A DNA stretch of 64,000 nt from Flavobacterium sp. 83. Its GTDB lineage: Bacteria > Bacteroidota > Bacteroidia > Flavobacteriales > Flavobacteriaceae. This document shows, one piece after another, positions 52,644-61,371 of this stretch (positions within the stretch are counted from its first letter, which is position 1; every line of letters begins with the position of its first letter). The notes under the pieces are model-generated. The model was given only the letters and a program-made list of their open reading frames with translations, was not told the origin of the DNA and searched no databases. The stretch lies in the NCBI RefSeq assembly GCF_000744835.1, contig NZ_JQMS01000001.1, positions 3,658,001 through 3,722,000 on the forward strand, written 5' to 3'. The position numbers and the translations under genes are program-made.

Positions 52644-52766
52644 TTTATAATATGCAGCGGTCAGTTTTCAGCTGTATTTCAGGTTAAAAAAAATTAAACT
52701 TTTAAACCTTAAACTTTAAACAAAAAAGACGTTCTTAACTTTAACTAAAAATAAATGATTTTTTAC

Positions 52767-52796
52767 TTGTATTTTTCAGTAAAAAATTTATTTTTG
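52767..52796 (+). promoter_or_regulatory. Promoter of the DUF2795 gene
   Basis: TTG (52767-52769), 19 nt and TATTTTTG (52789-52796) match the Bacteroidetes promoter with ideal spacing, 22 bp before the ATG. Confidence 0.7.
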
Positions 52797-52818
52797 CACA
52801 AAACTAAATCGACAACAG

Positions 52819-53040
52819 ATGTATTGGACATTAGAATTAGCATCCTATTTAAGTGATGCACCGTGGCCTGCTAACAAAGACGAACTTATTGACTACGCTA
52901 TTAGAGCAGGAGCTCCATTAGAAGTAGTAGAAAACCTTCAATCTATTGAGGACGAAGGCGAAATATATGAATCAATGGAAGAAATTTGGCCAGATTATCC
53001 TACAGACGAAGATTATCTTTGGAATGAGGATGAATATTAA
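52819..53040 (+). CDS. Small acidic DUF2795-family protein
   Basis: This 73-residue acidic protein (MYWTLELASYLSDAPWPANK, then DELIDYAIRAGAPLEVVENL, tail rich in Glu, Asp and Tyr) is a form I know from Flavobacteriia, next to secA. Its function is unknown. It has its own promoter and a terminator 14 bp after its stop, so it is a single-gene transcript with likely high expression. Confidence 0.85.
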   Translation: MYWTLELASYLSDAPWPANKDELIDYAIRAGAPLEVVENLQSIEDEGEIYESMEEIWPDYPTDEDYLWNEDEY

Positions 53041-53053
53041 AAAGTAAACCAAG

Positions 53054-53081
53054 AAAAAGTCTCAAAAGAGGCTTTTTTTTT
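53054..53081 (+). terminator. Terminator after the DUF2795 gene
   Basis: AAAAAGTCTC (53054-53063) pairs with GAGGCTTTTT (53068-53077, one G-U pair) and runs into nine or more Ts. Confidence 0.88.
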
Positions 53082-53124
53082 GTTTAAATTTACAGAATTA
53101 CACAAATAGAAATAAAAACATATT

Positions 53125-56100
53125 ATGAGTTTTATAAACAGTATCATTAAAGTCTTTGTTGGAGATAAATCTCAAAAAGATGTAAAAGCCTTACAGCCTT
53201 ATCTTAACAAAATTAAAACTTTTGAAAATCCTCTAATGGCATTATCTAATGATGAACTTAGAGCACGTACCGTATTTTTCAAAGACAAAATAAAACAAGC
53301 CCGTTCTGAAAAAGATGCAAAAATAAACGCATTGAAACAGGAAGTGGAAAGCATTGAAGACATTGATAAAAGAGAAGATATTTATATCGCTATTGATGCG
53401 CTGGAAAAAGAAGCTTACGAAATTTCGGAGAAAACGCTGATGGAAATCCTTCCTGAAGCATTTGCAGTAGTAAAAGAAACTGCAAGACGATTTAAAGACA
53501 ACACTCAAATCGTTGTTACGGCAACTGCAAAAGATCGTGAATTTTCAGCAACTAAAAGCTATATCACTTTAGATGGTGACAACGCAATTTGGGCTAATTC
53601 CTGGAGTGCTGCCGGTAAAGAAATTACTTGGGACATGATTCACTATGACGTACAGTTAATAGGTGGAATGGTTTTGCATGAAGGAAAAGTAGCTGAAATG
53701 CAAACAGGTGAAGGAAAAACATTGGTGGCAACTTTGCCTCTTTATTTAAATGCTTTGACTGGAAACGGTGTACATTTAGTTACTGTGAATGATTACTTAG
53801 CTAAACGTGATAGTACATGGAAAGCACCTTTATTCGAATTTCATGGCTTAACTGTTGAATGTATTGACAATTACCAACCAAGTTCTGAAGGAAGAAAAAA
53901 AGCATACAATGCTGACATCACTTACGGAACGAATAATGAATTTGGATTTGACTACTTAAGAGATAACATGGCACATACGCCAGACGAATTAGTTCAGAGA
54001 AAACACAATTATGCTATTGTCGATGAAGTCGATTCAGTTTTGATTGATGATGCCAGAACACCGTTGATTATTTCAGGACCAGTTCCGCAAGGTGATCGCC
54101 ATGAGTTCATGGAAATGAAACCGAAAATTGAAAACTTAGTTAGTTTGCAACGTCAATTAGCTAACAGTTTCTTATCTGAAGCTAAAAAATTAATCAAAGA
54201 AGGAAATACTAAAGAAGGCGGTTTCTTATTATTAAGAGCCTACAGAAGTTTACCTAAAAATAAAGCTTTAATTAAATTTTTGAGTGAAGAAGGAATCAAA
54301 CAATTGCTTCAAAAAACGGAGAATCAATACATGCAGGACAACAATCGTGAAATGCATAAGATTGATGAAGCCTTGTATTTTGTAATTGAAGAAAAAAACA
54401 ACCAAGTTGAATTGACTGATAACGGAATCAAATTCCTTTCAGGAGATACAGATGCTGACTTTTTTGTACTTCCAGATATTGGAACTGAAATTGCAGCTAT
54501 CGAAAAGAAAAAACTGGATAAAGACGCAGAGGCAGAGGAAAAAGAAAGATTATTCCAAGATTTTGGTGTAAAAAGTGAGCGCATTCACACATTGACTCAA
54601 CTTTTGAAAGCTTACTCTTTATTCGAAAAAGACGTAGAATATGTAATCATGGATAACAAAATCATGATTGTTGATGAACAGACAGGTCGTATTATGGATG
54701 GTCGTCGTTATTCTGATGGATTGCACCAAGCTATTGAAGCCAAAGAAAATGTAAAAATTGAAGCTGCAACACAAACATTTGCAACAGTAACTTTACAAAA
54801 TTATTTCAGAATGTACAGCAAACTAGGCGGTATGACTGGAACTGCAGTTACTGAAGCGGGTGAGTTATGGCAAATATACAAACTGGATGTGGTAGAAATT
54901 CCTACCAACAGAGGAATGGCTAGATTAGACAAAGAAGATTTTATATATAAAACTACTCGTGAAAAATTCAATGCCGTAATTGAGGATGTAACCCAATTAT
55001 CAAATGCAGGAAGACCTGTACTTATTGGTACAACTTCTGTAGAGATTTCAGAATTGTTAAGCCGAATGTTGAAAATGAGAGGTGTTGCACACAATGTCTT
55101 GAATGCAAAAATGCACAAACAAGAAGCTCAAATCGTTGAAGAAGCAGGAAAACCTGGTGTCGTAACAATTGCAACAAACATGGCTGGTCGTGGTACCGAT
55201 ATCAAATTATCTGCCGAAGTAAAAGCCGCTGGTGGATTAGCGATTGTAGGAACAGAACGTCATGATTCACGTCGTGTTGACCGTCAGTTACGTGGTCGTG
55301 CAGGTCGTCAAGGTGACCCGGGAAGTTCTCAATTTTATGTTTCTCTTGAAGACAACCTAATGCGTTTGTTTGGTTCTGACAGAGTGGCTAAAGTGATGGA
55401 CAGAATGGGATTGCAGGAAGGTGAAGTGATTCAGCATTCTATGATGACAAAATCTATCGAACGTGCTCAGAAAAAAGTAGAAGAAAATAACTTTGGTGTT
55501 CGTAAACGTTTATTGGAATATGATGATGTTATGAATGCACAACGTGAAGTAGTTTACAAACGTCGTCGTCATGCTTTGTTTGGAGAGCGTTTGAAATTGG
55601 ATATTGCCAACATGCTCTACGATACTTGCGAATTGATTGTTGACGAAAACAAAGCAACAAATAATTTCAAGAACTTTGAATTCGAATTAATTCGTTATTT
55701 CTCTATCACTTCTCCGGTTACCGAAAGTGAGTTTGTGAAATTAACTGAAATGGAATTAACTGGTAAAGTGTATAAAGCGACACTAGAATTTTATACAGAG
55801 AAAACAGAAAGAAGCGCCAGAGAAGCGTTCCCTATAATAAAAGATGTTTACGAAGATAAAAACAATCAATTTGAGCGTATTGTAGTTCCATTCACTGACG
55901 GAATCAAAACCTTAAGTGTGGTTACTGATTTGAAAAAAGCGTATGAAACTCAAGGAGCGCAACTTGTTGCTGATTTTGAGAAAAACATCACTTTATCTAT
56001 AGTTGACGAGGCTTGGAAAAAACACTTGCGTAAAATGGACGAGTTGAAACAATCAGTTCAATTGGCCGTTCACGAACAAAAAGATCCATTGCTTATTTAC

Positions 56101-56493
56101 AAACTGGAAGCATTCAATTTGTTTAGAGGAATGCTTGACAATGTAAATAAAGAAGTTATTTCATTCTTGTTTAAAGGTGATTTACCAGCACAAGAGAATC
56201 AACAAATTCAGGAAGCGAAAGAAGTTCGTCAACAAGAAGACTATAAACTGAGTAAAGACGAAATTCCAAATAGTGAAAGTGCGAATCGCGAAGCGGGAGA
56301 CTCGAGCGCAAGCGAACAGGCGAAGCAAACCCAACAACGACAAGTAACAGAAACTATCGTGAGAGATATGCCAAAAATCAATCGCAATGACAACGTTACA
56401 ATTCAAAACGTGGCTAACGGACAAACACAAGAAATGAAATACAAAAAAGCCGAAAGCTTAATCGCTTCAGGGCAATGGGTTATCGTTAACTAA
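53125..56493 (+). CDS. secA: Preprotein translocase ATPase SecA
   Basis: This 1122-residue motor drives proteins through SecYEG. Walker A is MQTGEGKTLVAT, DEAD-like VDEVDSVLIDDARTP follows, and motif VI is QLRGRAGRQGDPGSSQFY. The length, with an insert near residues 330-490, is normal for Bacteroidetes. The C-terminus lacks the zinc-binding Cys cluster and ends KAESLIASGQWVIVN. The linker at about 1050-1075 (SESANREAGDSSASEQ) is GC-rich at DNA level and may be a captured repeat. Confidence 0.96.
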   Translation: MSFINSIIKVFVGDKSQKDVKALQPYLNKIKTFENPLMALSNDELRARTVFFKDKIKQARSEKDAKINALKQEVESIEDIDKREDIYIAIDALEKEAYEISEKTLMEILPEAFAVVKETARRFKDNTQIVVTATAKDREFSATKSYITLDGDNAIWANSWSAAGKEITWDMIHYDVQLIGGMVLHEGKVAEMQTGEGKTLVATLPLYLNALTGNGVHLVTVNDYLAKRDSTWKAPLFEFHGLTVECIDNYQPSSEGRKKAYNADITYGTNNEFGFDYLRDNMAHTPDELVQRKHNYAIVDEVDSVLIDDARTPLIISGPVPQGDRHEFMEMKPKIENLVSLQRQLANSFLSEAKKLIKEGNTKEGGFLLLRAYRSLPKNKALIKFLSEEGIKQLLQKTENQYMQDNNREMHKIDEALYFVIEEKNNQVELTDNGIKFLSGDTDADFFVLPDIGTEIAAIEKKKLDKDAEAEEKERLFQDFGVKSERIHTLTQLLKAYSLFEKDVEYVIMDNKIMIVDEQTGRIMDGRRYSDGLHQAIEAKENVKIEAATQTFATVTLQNYFRMYSKLGGMTGTAVTEAGELWQIYKLDVVEIPTNRGMARLDKEDFIYKTTREKFNAVIEDVTQLSNAGRPVLIGTTSVEISELLSRMLKMRGVAHNVLNAKMHKQEAQIVEEAGKPGVVTIATNMAGRGTDIKLSAEVKAAGGLAIVGTERHDSRRVDRQLRGRAGRQGDPGSSQFYVSLEDNLMRLFGSDRVAKVMDRMGLQEGEVIQHSMMTKSIERAQKKVEENNFGVRKRLLEYDDVMNAQREVVYKRRRHALFGERLKLDIANMLYDTCELIVDENKATNNFKNFEFELIRYFSITSPVTESEFVKLTEMELTGKVYKATLEFYTEKTERSAREAFPIIKDVYEDKNNQFERIVVPFTDGIKTLSVVTDLKKAYETQGAQLVADFEKNITLSIVDEAWKKHLRKMDELKQSVQLAVHEQKDPLLIYKLEAFNLFRGMLDNVNKEVISFLFKGDLPAQENQQIQEAKEVRQQEDYKLSKDEIPNSESANREAGDSSASEQAKQTQQRQVTETIVRDMPKINRNDNVTIQNVANGQTQEMKYKKAESLIASGQWVIVN

Positions 56494-56519
56494 TAACCGT
56501 TAGATTCCTTAAATTAAAT

Positions 56520-56554
56520 TCCTCAATTACGAAAGTAGTTGGGGATTTTTTTTT
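56520..56554 (+). terminator. Terminator after secA
   Basis: TCCTCAATTAC (56520-56530) pairs with GTAGTTGGGGA (56535-56545, three G-U pairs) around a GAAA loop and is followed by nine Ts. Confidence 0.88.
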
Positions 56555-56635
56555 GGAGCTATTCCCGCCATACGTTTCAATCTTGTGGGGCAAAACGAAA
56601 GCCCCACAAGGATTTCCACTGCTGTCGGGGCTAGG
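56555..56635 (+). ncRNA. Hairpin repeat element, type I, copy 4
   Basis: It begins GGAGCTATTCCCGCC and ends GGATTTCCACTGCTGTCGGG, then GCTAGG. The inner stem is CTTGTGGGGC with GCCCCACAAG, with loop AAAACGAAA. It follows the secA terminator directly. Between here and 56774 are a TTACGG-N4-CCGTAA dyad (56658-56673) and AT-rich sequence. Confidence 0.6.
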
Positions 56636-56657
56636 GATTTGCGATAAATAACTCCGT

Positions 56658-56673
56658 TTACGGTTTACCGTAA
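56658..56673. promoter_or_regulatory. TTACGG-N4-CCGTAA dyad
   Basis: A 6-bp perfect inverted repeat with a 4-nt spacer and the same half-site as the dyad at 15536-15557 and array 2. It lies upstream of the accessory gene at 56877. An operator role is inference. Confidence 0.4.
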
Positions 56674-56774
56674 TGATCCTGTAATCAAAGAATATATCTT
56701 TGAAGATAAATTAAGTAGTAATTCTTATTTATAAGATTTTTCAGTGATTAATTTATATATTTGAAAATAAATAA

Positions 56775-56859
56775 AGTCTAACGTTTATCAGACCTACCTT
56801 CTCAATTTTGGGATGATAAGTCTAATGCTGTCAGACCTATATACAAGTTGGCAGTAATG
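56775..56859. repeat. Candidate cassette boundary 5 with leader direct repeats
   Basis: AGTCTAACG...TCAGACCTA (56775-56796) and AGTCTAATG...TCAGACCTA (56819-56839) are direct repeats. Then comes TATACAAGTTGGCAGTAATG, whose GTTGGCAGTAATG (56847-56859) resembles the boundary at 42120. The inverse, CACTACTCCCCAATG, is at 57697-57711 after the two genes that follow. Confidence 0.45.
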
Positions 56860-56876
56860 TAAAAAAAAAAAACGGA

Positions 56877-57491
56877 ATGAGTAGAAATAATCAAATGCCT
56901 TTGGGTTGCTATTTAATAATCATTGTAATAGCAATTCCTTTTTTTATAGTAAATACCTGTAATGATAAAATACGTGATAACGAAAAACAAAAAGAGTATG
57001 ATGAATTATCCGAACAAAGAAAAACATACTTAAAGCAATTTGATTTTAATTTTGAAGAAATTGTGAAGGATATTGAAAATGTCAATCTTCAAAATATTCA
57101 AAAGTCAATTCCAAGAAAACCAATTCTCATATTTCAAAAAAGGGTTTATGATACAAAAAAAGAAATATTTTTTAACTACCAATTAAATACTAAACTTAAA
57201 AATAAATATATGTCATTTAAAAATAGCGAAATAAATACAATCGTTTTAATAAGTGATACTTTAATTAACATAGGTCATTATTCTAGAACAAATAAAGTTG
57301 GATTTAAAAATAACATAATTATAACTTATATCGATAAAAAAACAAATGAAGTGATTTATAAGAAAACAATTGAAGGGGAAAAACCTCCCGACGAAATAAG
57401 GTATTATGAAAATGATGATTCAAATGAAGTTTATGGAACACGACCAAGTGACTTAGAAATTTATGAAAATATACTTAACAATATAAAATAA
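56877..57491 (+). CDS. Membrane-anchored protein of unknown function
   Basis: I do not recognise this 204-residue protein. It has one N-terminal membrane helix (about 8-25, CYLIIIVIAIPFFIVNTC), so the rest is probably periplasmic. The body is rich in Lys, Asn and Ile and includes a short acidic C-terminal part. Codon use is very AT-rich, as for the neighbouring small gene. It starts just after a boundary-like sequence and an A-run, like the gene at 42661. Confidence 0.7.
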   Translation: MSRNNQMPLGCYLIIIVIAIPFFIVNTCNDKIRDNEKQKEYDELSEQRKTYLKQFDFNFEEIVKDIENVNLQNIQKSIPRKPILIFQKRVYDTKKEIFFNYQLNTKLKNKYMSFKNSEINTIVLISDTLINIGHYSRTNKVGFKNNIIITYIDKKTNEVIYKKTIEGEKPPDEIRYYENDDSNEVYGTRPSDLEIYENILNNIK

Positions 57492-57494
57492 AAA

Positions 57495-57692
57495 ATGGAA
57501 AATTTTAAAATAAATTTGAATCAAAATTTATGGGCCCTAATTGTAGCATTGTTAACATTAGGAAGTTCAGAATATTTCAATTTAAAAACATCATATTATT
57601 TTGGACTTTTTCTTTCCATTTTAACGAGTATTTCAGTTGTATTTTCATTATACTTTTATACTAAAAATTATATTCAAAATAAATCCACATAA
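57495..57692 (+). CDS. Small two-helix membrane protein
   Basis: This 65-residue protein begins 3 bp after the stop of the preceding gene and has two hydrophobic helices (LWALIVALLTLGS and YYFGLFLSILTSISVVFSLYFY). Tight spacing suggests it works with the upstream membrane-anchored protein. The function is unknown, and its stop is 5 bp before the presumed cassette end. Confidence 0.65.
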   Translation: MENFKINLNQNLWALIVALLTLGSSEYFNLKTSYYFGLFLSILTSISVVFSLYFYTKNYIQNKST

Positions 57693-57696
57693 AAAA

Positions 57697-57790
57697 CACT
57701 ACTCCCCAATGTCTGGTGCTCGTTTGCAACGAGTACCATTTTAATTTGGAGCACCATCGTAGCGTTTGTAACGCGGTTTCTTAAACTAAA
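57697..57790. repeat. Candidate cassette end and GTGCTCGTT/AACGAGTAC hairpins
   Basis: CACTACTCCCCAATG (57697-57711) is a near inverse of the boundary at 56847. GGTGCTCGTT pairs with AACGAGTACC just after it, and GCGTT pairs with AACGC near 57765. This second motif resembles REP-type repeats. From here to 57896 nothing else is recognisable. Confidence 0.45.
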
Positions 57791-57896
57791 AACTACACAC
57801 TTCCGCAAACTTGTCAACTACTTTATCGAAATAATGGATGATATTCTTCCATCGTCTAAAAGGCAAGATTATAATATAGGATGAAAATATTTTTTG

Positions 57897-57904
57897 TAAC
57901 TTTG
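57897..57904 (+). promoter_or_regulatory. TAACTTTG -7 box of the toxin-antitoxin operon
   Basis: TAACTTTG fits TAnnTTTG, 19 bp before the antitoxin ATG. No clear -33 element is present. Confidence 0.5.
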
Positions 57905-57923
57905 AATTTAAGAAATAAATATT

Positions 57924-58142
57924 ATGGATATTCAAACTTCTAAAATAGAATTGGTAAAAATGATTCTCAACATTGAGAATGATAAATTCATCGAAAAAAT
58001 CACAGAATTCATACAAAGAGAAAAAGTTGATTTTTGGGATGAATTGAGTGTACCCGAACAAGAAGAAATTGAAAAAGGGATAAAAGAGTTAAATAAAGGA
58101 AAAAAAGTTGCGTTCAATGACTTTTTGAAAAAAATCTCTTAG
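57924..58142 (+). CDS. Antitoxin of a ParE/RelE-type module
   Basis: This 72-residue protein has a helical N-terminus (IQTSKIELVKMILNIEN) and a second half DFWDELSVPEQEEIEKGIKE typical of addiction-module antitoxins next to RelE/ParE toxins in Bacteroidetes. It would neutralise the toxin by binding it and may repress the operon. Its stop overlaps the GTG start of the toxin by one base. Confidence 0.82.
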   Translation: MDIQTSKIELVKMILNIENDKFIEKITEFIQREKVDFWDELSVPEQEEIEKGIKELNKGKKVAFNDFLKKIS

Positions 58143-58447
58143 TGAAAGTATTTTTATCCGAATTAGCTGAAAATAAACTTTTAAAATTGAATGATTTTCT
58201 TTTAGAGAATTGGAATTTGAAAGTTCGAAATGATTTTATTAAAAAGCTAACTTCTAAAATTGAACAAATTTCAAATCAACCTGAAAGTTGCCCGCAATCT
58301 TCCGTATTTCAAGGGCTTTTTAGATGTGTTGTAACAAAACAAACCTCTTTCTACTACAGAATAAACTTTGACAAAAAAGAAGTCGAGATTATCACCGTTT
58401 TTGACACAAGACAGAATCCAGACCAATTAGAAAAGGACATACGATAA
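58142..58447 (+). CDS. RelE/ParE-family toxin
   Basis: This 101-residue protein has the ParE/RelE fold pattern: LSELAENKLLKLNDFLLENW helices, then FRCVVTKQTSFYYRINFDKKEVEIITVFDTRQNP strands. It starts at a GTG that overlaps the antitoxin stop. ParE types poison gyrase and RelE types cut mRNA at the ribosome; I cannot tell which this is. It sits in an accessory block. Confidence 0.85.
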   Translation: MKVFLSELAENKLLKLNDFLLENWNLKVRNDFIKKLTSKIEQISNQPESCPQSSVFQGLFRCVVTKQTSFYYRINFDKKEVEIITVFDTRQNPDQLEKDIR

Positions 58448-58517
58448 GTTTGAAAAGTATGCTCCTATTGGTATTTATAACATTTTTTTTAATTTGGAAT
58501 CCATAAATAAATCCAAT

Positions 58518-59180
58518 CTACTTCGGGTTCTCTTCAAAATATCGTTCCTCTATTCTTTTGATATCTTTTATGGAATTTTTGGCCCAAGCCAATCTTTTTA
58601 CTAAAATTTCTTCTTCGGATAAATGCCAATCAATGTTTGAATTTCGCAATCGATTTGTCAAGTTTTGAATAATGATTGCCGCTGAAACCGAGATATTCAA
58701 ACTTTCGGTAAAACCTACCATGGGAATTTTTAGAAAACCATCGGCACGTTGTAAAATTTCTTCTGACAACCCGTCTCTTTCGGTTCCAAAAAACAAAGCG
58801 CTTGGTTTCGAAATATCAAAATCGTCCATCAAACAATCATTCTCGTGAGGGGTTGTGGCAATGATTTGATATCCTTTAGCTTTCAAAGTATCAACACAGT
58901 TCGTAATGCTGTCGAAGGTATTGATGTCGACCCATTTTTGAGCGCCCATCGCAATTTCCTTATCGATACTTTTTCCGTACCGTTGCTCAATCACATTCAA
59001 TTCCTGAATCCCAAAAACCTCGCAACTGCGCATTACCGCACTAGTATTGTGCATCTGGAAAATATCTTCAACGGCAATGGTAAAATGATTGGTTCTGTTT
59101 TCCAATACTTTTAGAAATTTTTCTTTTCGGTTATCAGTCAGAATATTTTCAAGAAAATTAAGATAATCGATATCAATCAT
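58518..59180 (-). CDS. TrmH-family (SpoU) RNA 2'-O-methyltransferase
   Basis: This 220-residue knotted methyltransferase has the three SpoU motifs: NTSAVMRSCEVFGI, FFGTERDGLSEEIL and IPMVGFTESLNISVSAAIII. It probably methylates a ribose in tRNA, most likely guanosine 18, as in TrmH. On the minus strand TATTTTTG (59206-59199) is a -7 box 18 bp before the start. Confidence 0.92.
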   Translation of the reverse strand: MIDIDYLNFLENILTDNRKEKFLKVLENRTNHFTIAVEDIFQMHNTSAVMRSCEVFGIQELNVIEQRYGKSIDKEIAMGAQKWVDINTFDSITNCVDTLKAKGYQIIATTPHENDCLMDDFDISKPSALFFGTERDGLSEEILQRADGFLKIPMVGFTESLNISVSAAIIIQNLTNRLRNSNIDWHLSEEEILVKRLAWAKNSIKDIKRIEERYFEENPK

Positions 59181-59245
59181 TGTGGGTTATTTTTTTGGCA
59201 AAAATACTAAAAAAGAGTAGTTTTATCTCCTAATGCATTTTACAA

Positions 59246-59938
59246 ATGAAAAAGAAATTAGTGGTTCTGACTGGTGCTGGAATTAGTGCGGAAAGTGGCA
59301 TCAAAACTTTTCGGGATAGTGACGGACTTTGGGAAGGACATAACGTTATGGATGTCGCAACTCCGGAAGGCTGGCATAAAAATCCCGCTTTAGTGCTGGA
59401 TTTTTATAATCAAAGACGAAAACAACTTAAAGAAGTACAACCAAATTTAGGTCATCAAATTTTAGCAGAATTAGAAAATGAATTTGATGTTTTTATTATC
59501 ACACAAAATGTTGACGATTTACATGAACGCGCCGGAAGTTCGAATGTGTTGCATTTGCATGGCGAATTATTAAAAGTAAGAAGCACAAAAAATCAAAACT
59601 ATATCTTGGATTGGGAGAATGATTTGAATTTTGGTGATTTCGATAATAATCAAAACCAATTACGACCTCATATTGTTTGGTTTGGAGAGGAAGTTCCTGC
59701 GCTTGACGAAGCTATTGCAATAACACAGACTGCAGATTATTTTGCTGTTATCGGTACTTCGTTGCAAGTGTATCCAGCGGCAGGATTAATTGATTTTACA
59801 AAGCGCGAAACGCCCGTTTTTTATATTGATCCAAAACCTATAAAAATCCCAAATCTTAAAAATCCATTGGAAGTAATTCCAGAAGTAGCTTCAGAAGGAG
59901 TGAAAACACTAAAAAAGAAGCTAATCGGACTTATTTAA
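59246..59938 (+). CDS. Sir2-family NAD-dependent deacylase, class III-like
   Basis: This 230-residue enzyme has GAGISAESGIKTFRD and TQNVDDLHERAG for NAD binding and the catalytic H105 in LHLHGEL. Y54 and R57 in FYNQRRKQ match the Tyr-x-x-Arg pair that sirtuin class III (SIRT5, CobB) uses to bind succinyl- or malonyl-lysine, so desuccinylation is likely. The zinc-binding cysteines are missing: the region after the catalytic His has none. Confidence 0.9.
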   Translation: MKKKLVVLTGAGISAESGIKTFRDSDGLWEGHNVMDVATPEGWHKNPALVLDFYNQRRKQLKEVQPNLGHQILAELENEFDVFIITQNVDDLHERAGSSNVLHLHGELLKVRSTKNQNYILDWENDLNFGDFDNNQNQLRPHIVWFGEEVPALDEAIAITQTADYFAVIGTSLQVYPAAGLIDFTKRETPVFYIDPKPIKIPNLKNPLEVIPEVASEGVKTLKKKLIGLI

Positions 59939-59972
59939 AAACCATTCGTTTTCTATTTTGTCTCGAAAGGTT

Positions 59973-59980
59973 TATATTTG
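59973..59980 (+). promoter_or_regulatory. TATATTTG -7 box of purB
   Basis: TATATTTG fits TAnnTTTG and lies 25 bp before the purB ATG at 60006. This supports that start over an upstream in-frame TTG, which would lie before the transcript start. Confidence 0.55.
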
Positions 59981-60005
59981 TGCTTTTCCAATAAATAACA
60001 CGACA

Positions 60006-61352
60006 ATGACTACTTTAAACGAATTGAATGCTATTTCTCCTATTGATGGAAGATATAGAAGTAAAACCCTTTCTCTAGCTCCATTTTTCTCTGAAGAAGC
60101 TTTAATCAAATACCGCGTATTAGTTGAAATTGAATATTTTATTGCTTTGTGCGAAGTTCCTTTACCACAACTAAAAAATGTAAACCCGAATTTATTCGAA
60201 AGTTTACGCGACATTTATAAAAATTTCTCTACCGAAGATGCTCTTTGGATTAAAGAAACAGAAAAAGTAACCAACCACGACGTAAAAGCGGTTGAATACT
60301 TTATCAAAGATGCTTTTGAAAAATTAGGCCTATCTGAATACAAAGAGTTTATCCACTTTGGATTGACTTCTCAAGATATTAACAACACTGCGATTCCGCT
60401 TTCTACAAAAGAAGCTTTCGAGAAAGTGTACATGCCTTCTTTGATTACTTTAACTTCAAAATTGAAAGAGTTAAGTATTGAATGGGCGGCTATACCAATG
60501 CTTGCTCGTACACATGGACAGCCTGCTTCACCAACTCGTTTGGGTAAAGAAATTGGTGTTTTTGTAGAGCGTTTAGAAGAGCAAATGCGTTTGTTATTTA
60601 ATGTCCCTTTTGCGGCTAAATTTGGCGGAGCAACAGGAAATTATAACGCACATCATGTGGCATATCCACAAATTGACTGGAGAAAATTCGGAGGGAAATT
60701 CGTTGAAGAAAATCTTGGTTTGCACCACTCCTTCCCTACTACACAAATTGAACATTACGATCATTTCGCTGCATTTTTTGATGCGTTGAAAAGAATAAAT
60801 ACCATCATCATTGATTTAGACAGAGATATTTGGACATATGTTTCGATGGAATATTTCAAGCAAAAAATCAAAGCGGGAGAAATAGGATCTTCAGCGATGC
60901 CACACAAAGTAAACCCTATTGATTTTGAAAATTCAGAAGGAAATTTAGGAATAGCCAATGCTATTTTCGAACATCTATCAGCTAAATTACCATTGTCAAG
61001 ATTGCAACGCGATTTAACAGACAGTACGGTTTTGAGAAACATTGGCGTACCAATGGGACATACGTTAATCGCTTTTGAAGCAACTTTGAAAGGATTAAAC
61101 AAATTGTTATTGAATGAACCAAAATTCCACGAAGATTTAGAGAAAAACTGGGCAGTTGTTGCTGAAGCAATTCAAACAATTTTACGTCGTGAAGCCTATC
61201 CTAATCCGTATGAAGCGTTGAAAGGATTAACCAGAACCAATGAAGCGATTGACAAAAATGCGATTCACGGATTTATAGCTACTTTAGACGTTTCGGATGC
61301 CATTAAAGCCGAATTAATGCAAATCACTCCAAGTAATTTCTTGGGAATTTAA
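60006..61352 (+). CDS. purB: Adenylosuccinate lyase
   Basis: This 448-residue enzyme cleaves fumarate from SAICAR and adenylosuccinate in purine synthesis. The signature GSSAMPHKVNPIDFENSEGN contains the catalytic S295, and QPASPTRLGKEI and THGQPA lie in the other active-site loop. I start at MTTLNELNAISPIDGRY because it matches the family N-terminus and follows a -7 box. The length is normal. Confidence 0.96.
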   Translation: MTTLNELNAISPIDGRYRSKTLSLAPFFSEEALIKYRVLVEIEYFIALCEVPLPQLKNVNPNLFESLRDIYKNFSTEDALWIKETEKVTNHDVKAVEYFIKDAFEKLGLSEYKEFIHFGLTSQDINNTAIPLSTKEAFEKVYMPSLITLTSKLKELSIEWAAIPMLARTHGQPASPTRLGKEIGVFVERLEEQMRLLFNVPFAAKFGGATGNYNAHHVAYPQIDWRKFGGKFVEENLGLHHSFPTTQIEHYDHFAAFFDALKRINTIIIDLDRDIWTYVSMEYFKQKIKAGEIGSSAMPHKVNPIDFENSEGNLGIANAIFEHLSAKLPLSRLQRDLTDSTVLRNIGVPMGHTLIAFEATLKGLNKLLLNEPKFHEDLEKNWAVVAEAIQTILRREAYPNPYEALKGLTRTNEAIDKNAIHGFIATLDVSDAIKAELMQITPSNFLGI

Positions 61353-61371
61353 ATAAAACCACATCTATAAA

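Noticed and set aside
57786..58061. 91-codon minus-strand open frame opposite the antitoxin
   Set aside because: It covers the antitoxin gene in antisense, and the antitoxin-toxin pair has clear family features and an overlap of one base.
60006..61352. Longer purB start at 59958 (TTG)
   Set aside because: A -7 promoter box lies downstream of that codon, and the family N-terminus begins at 60006.
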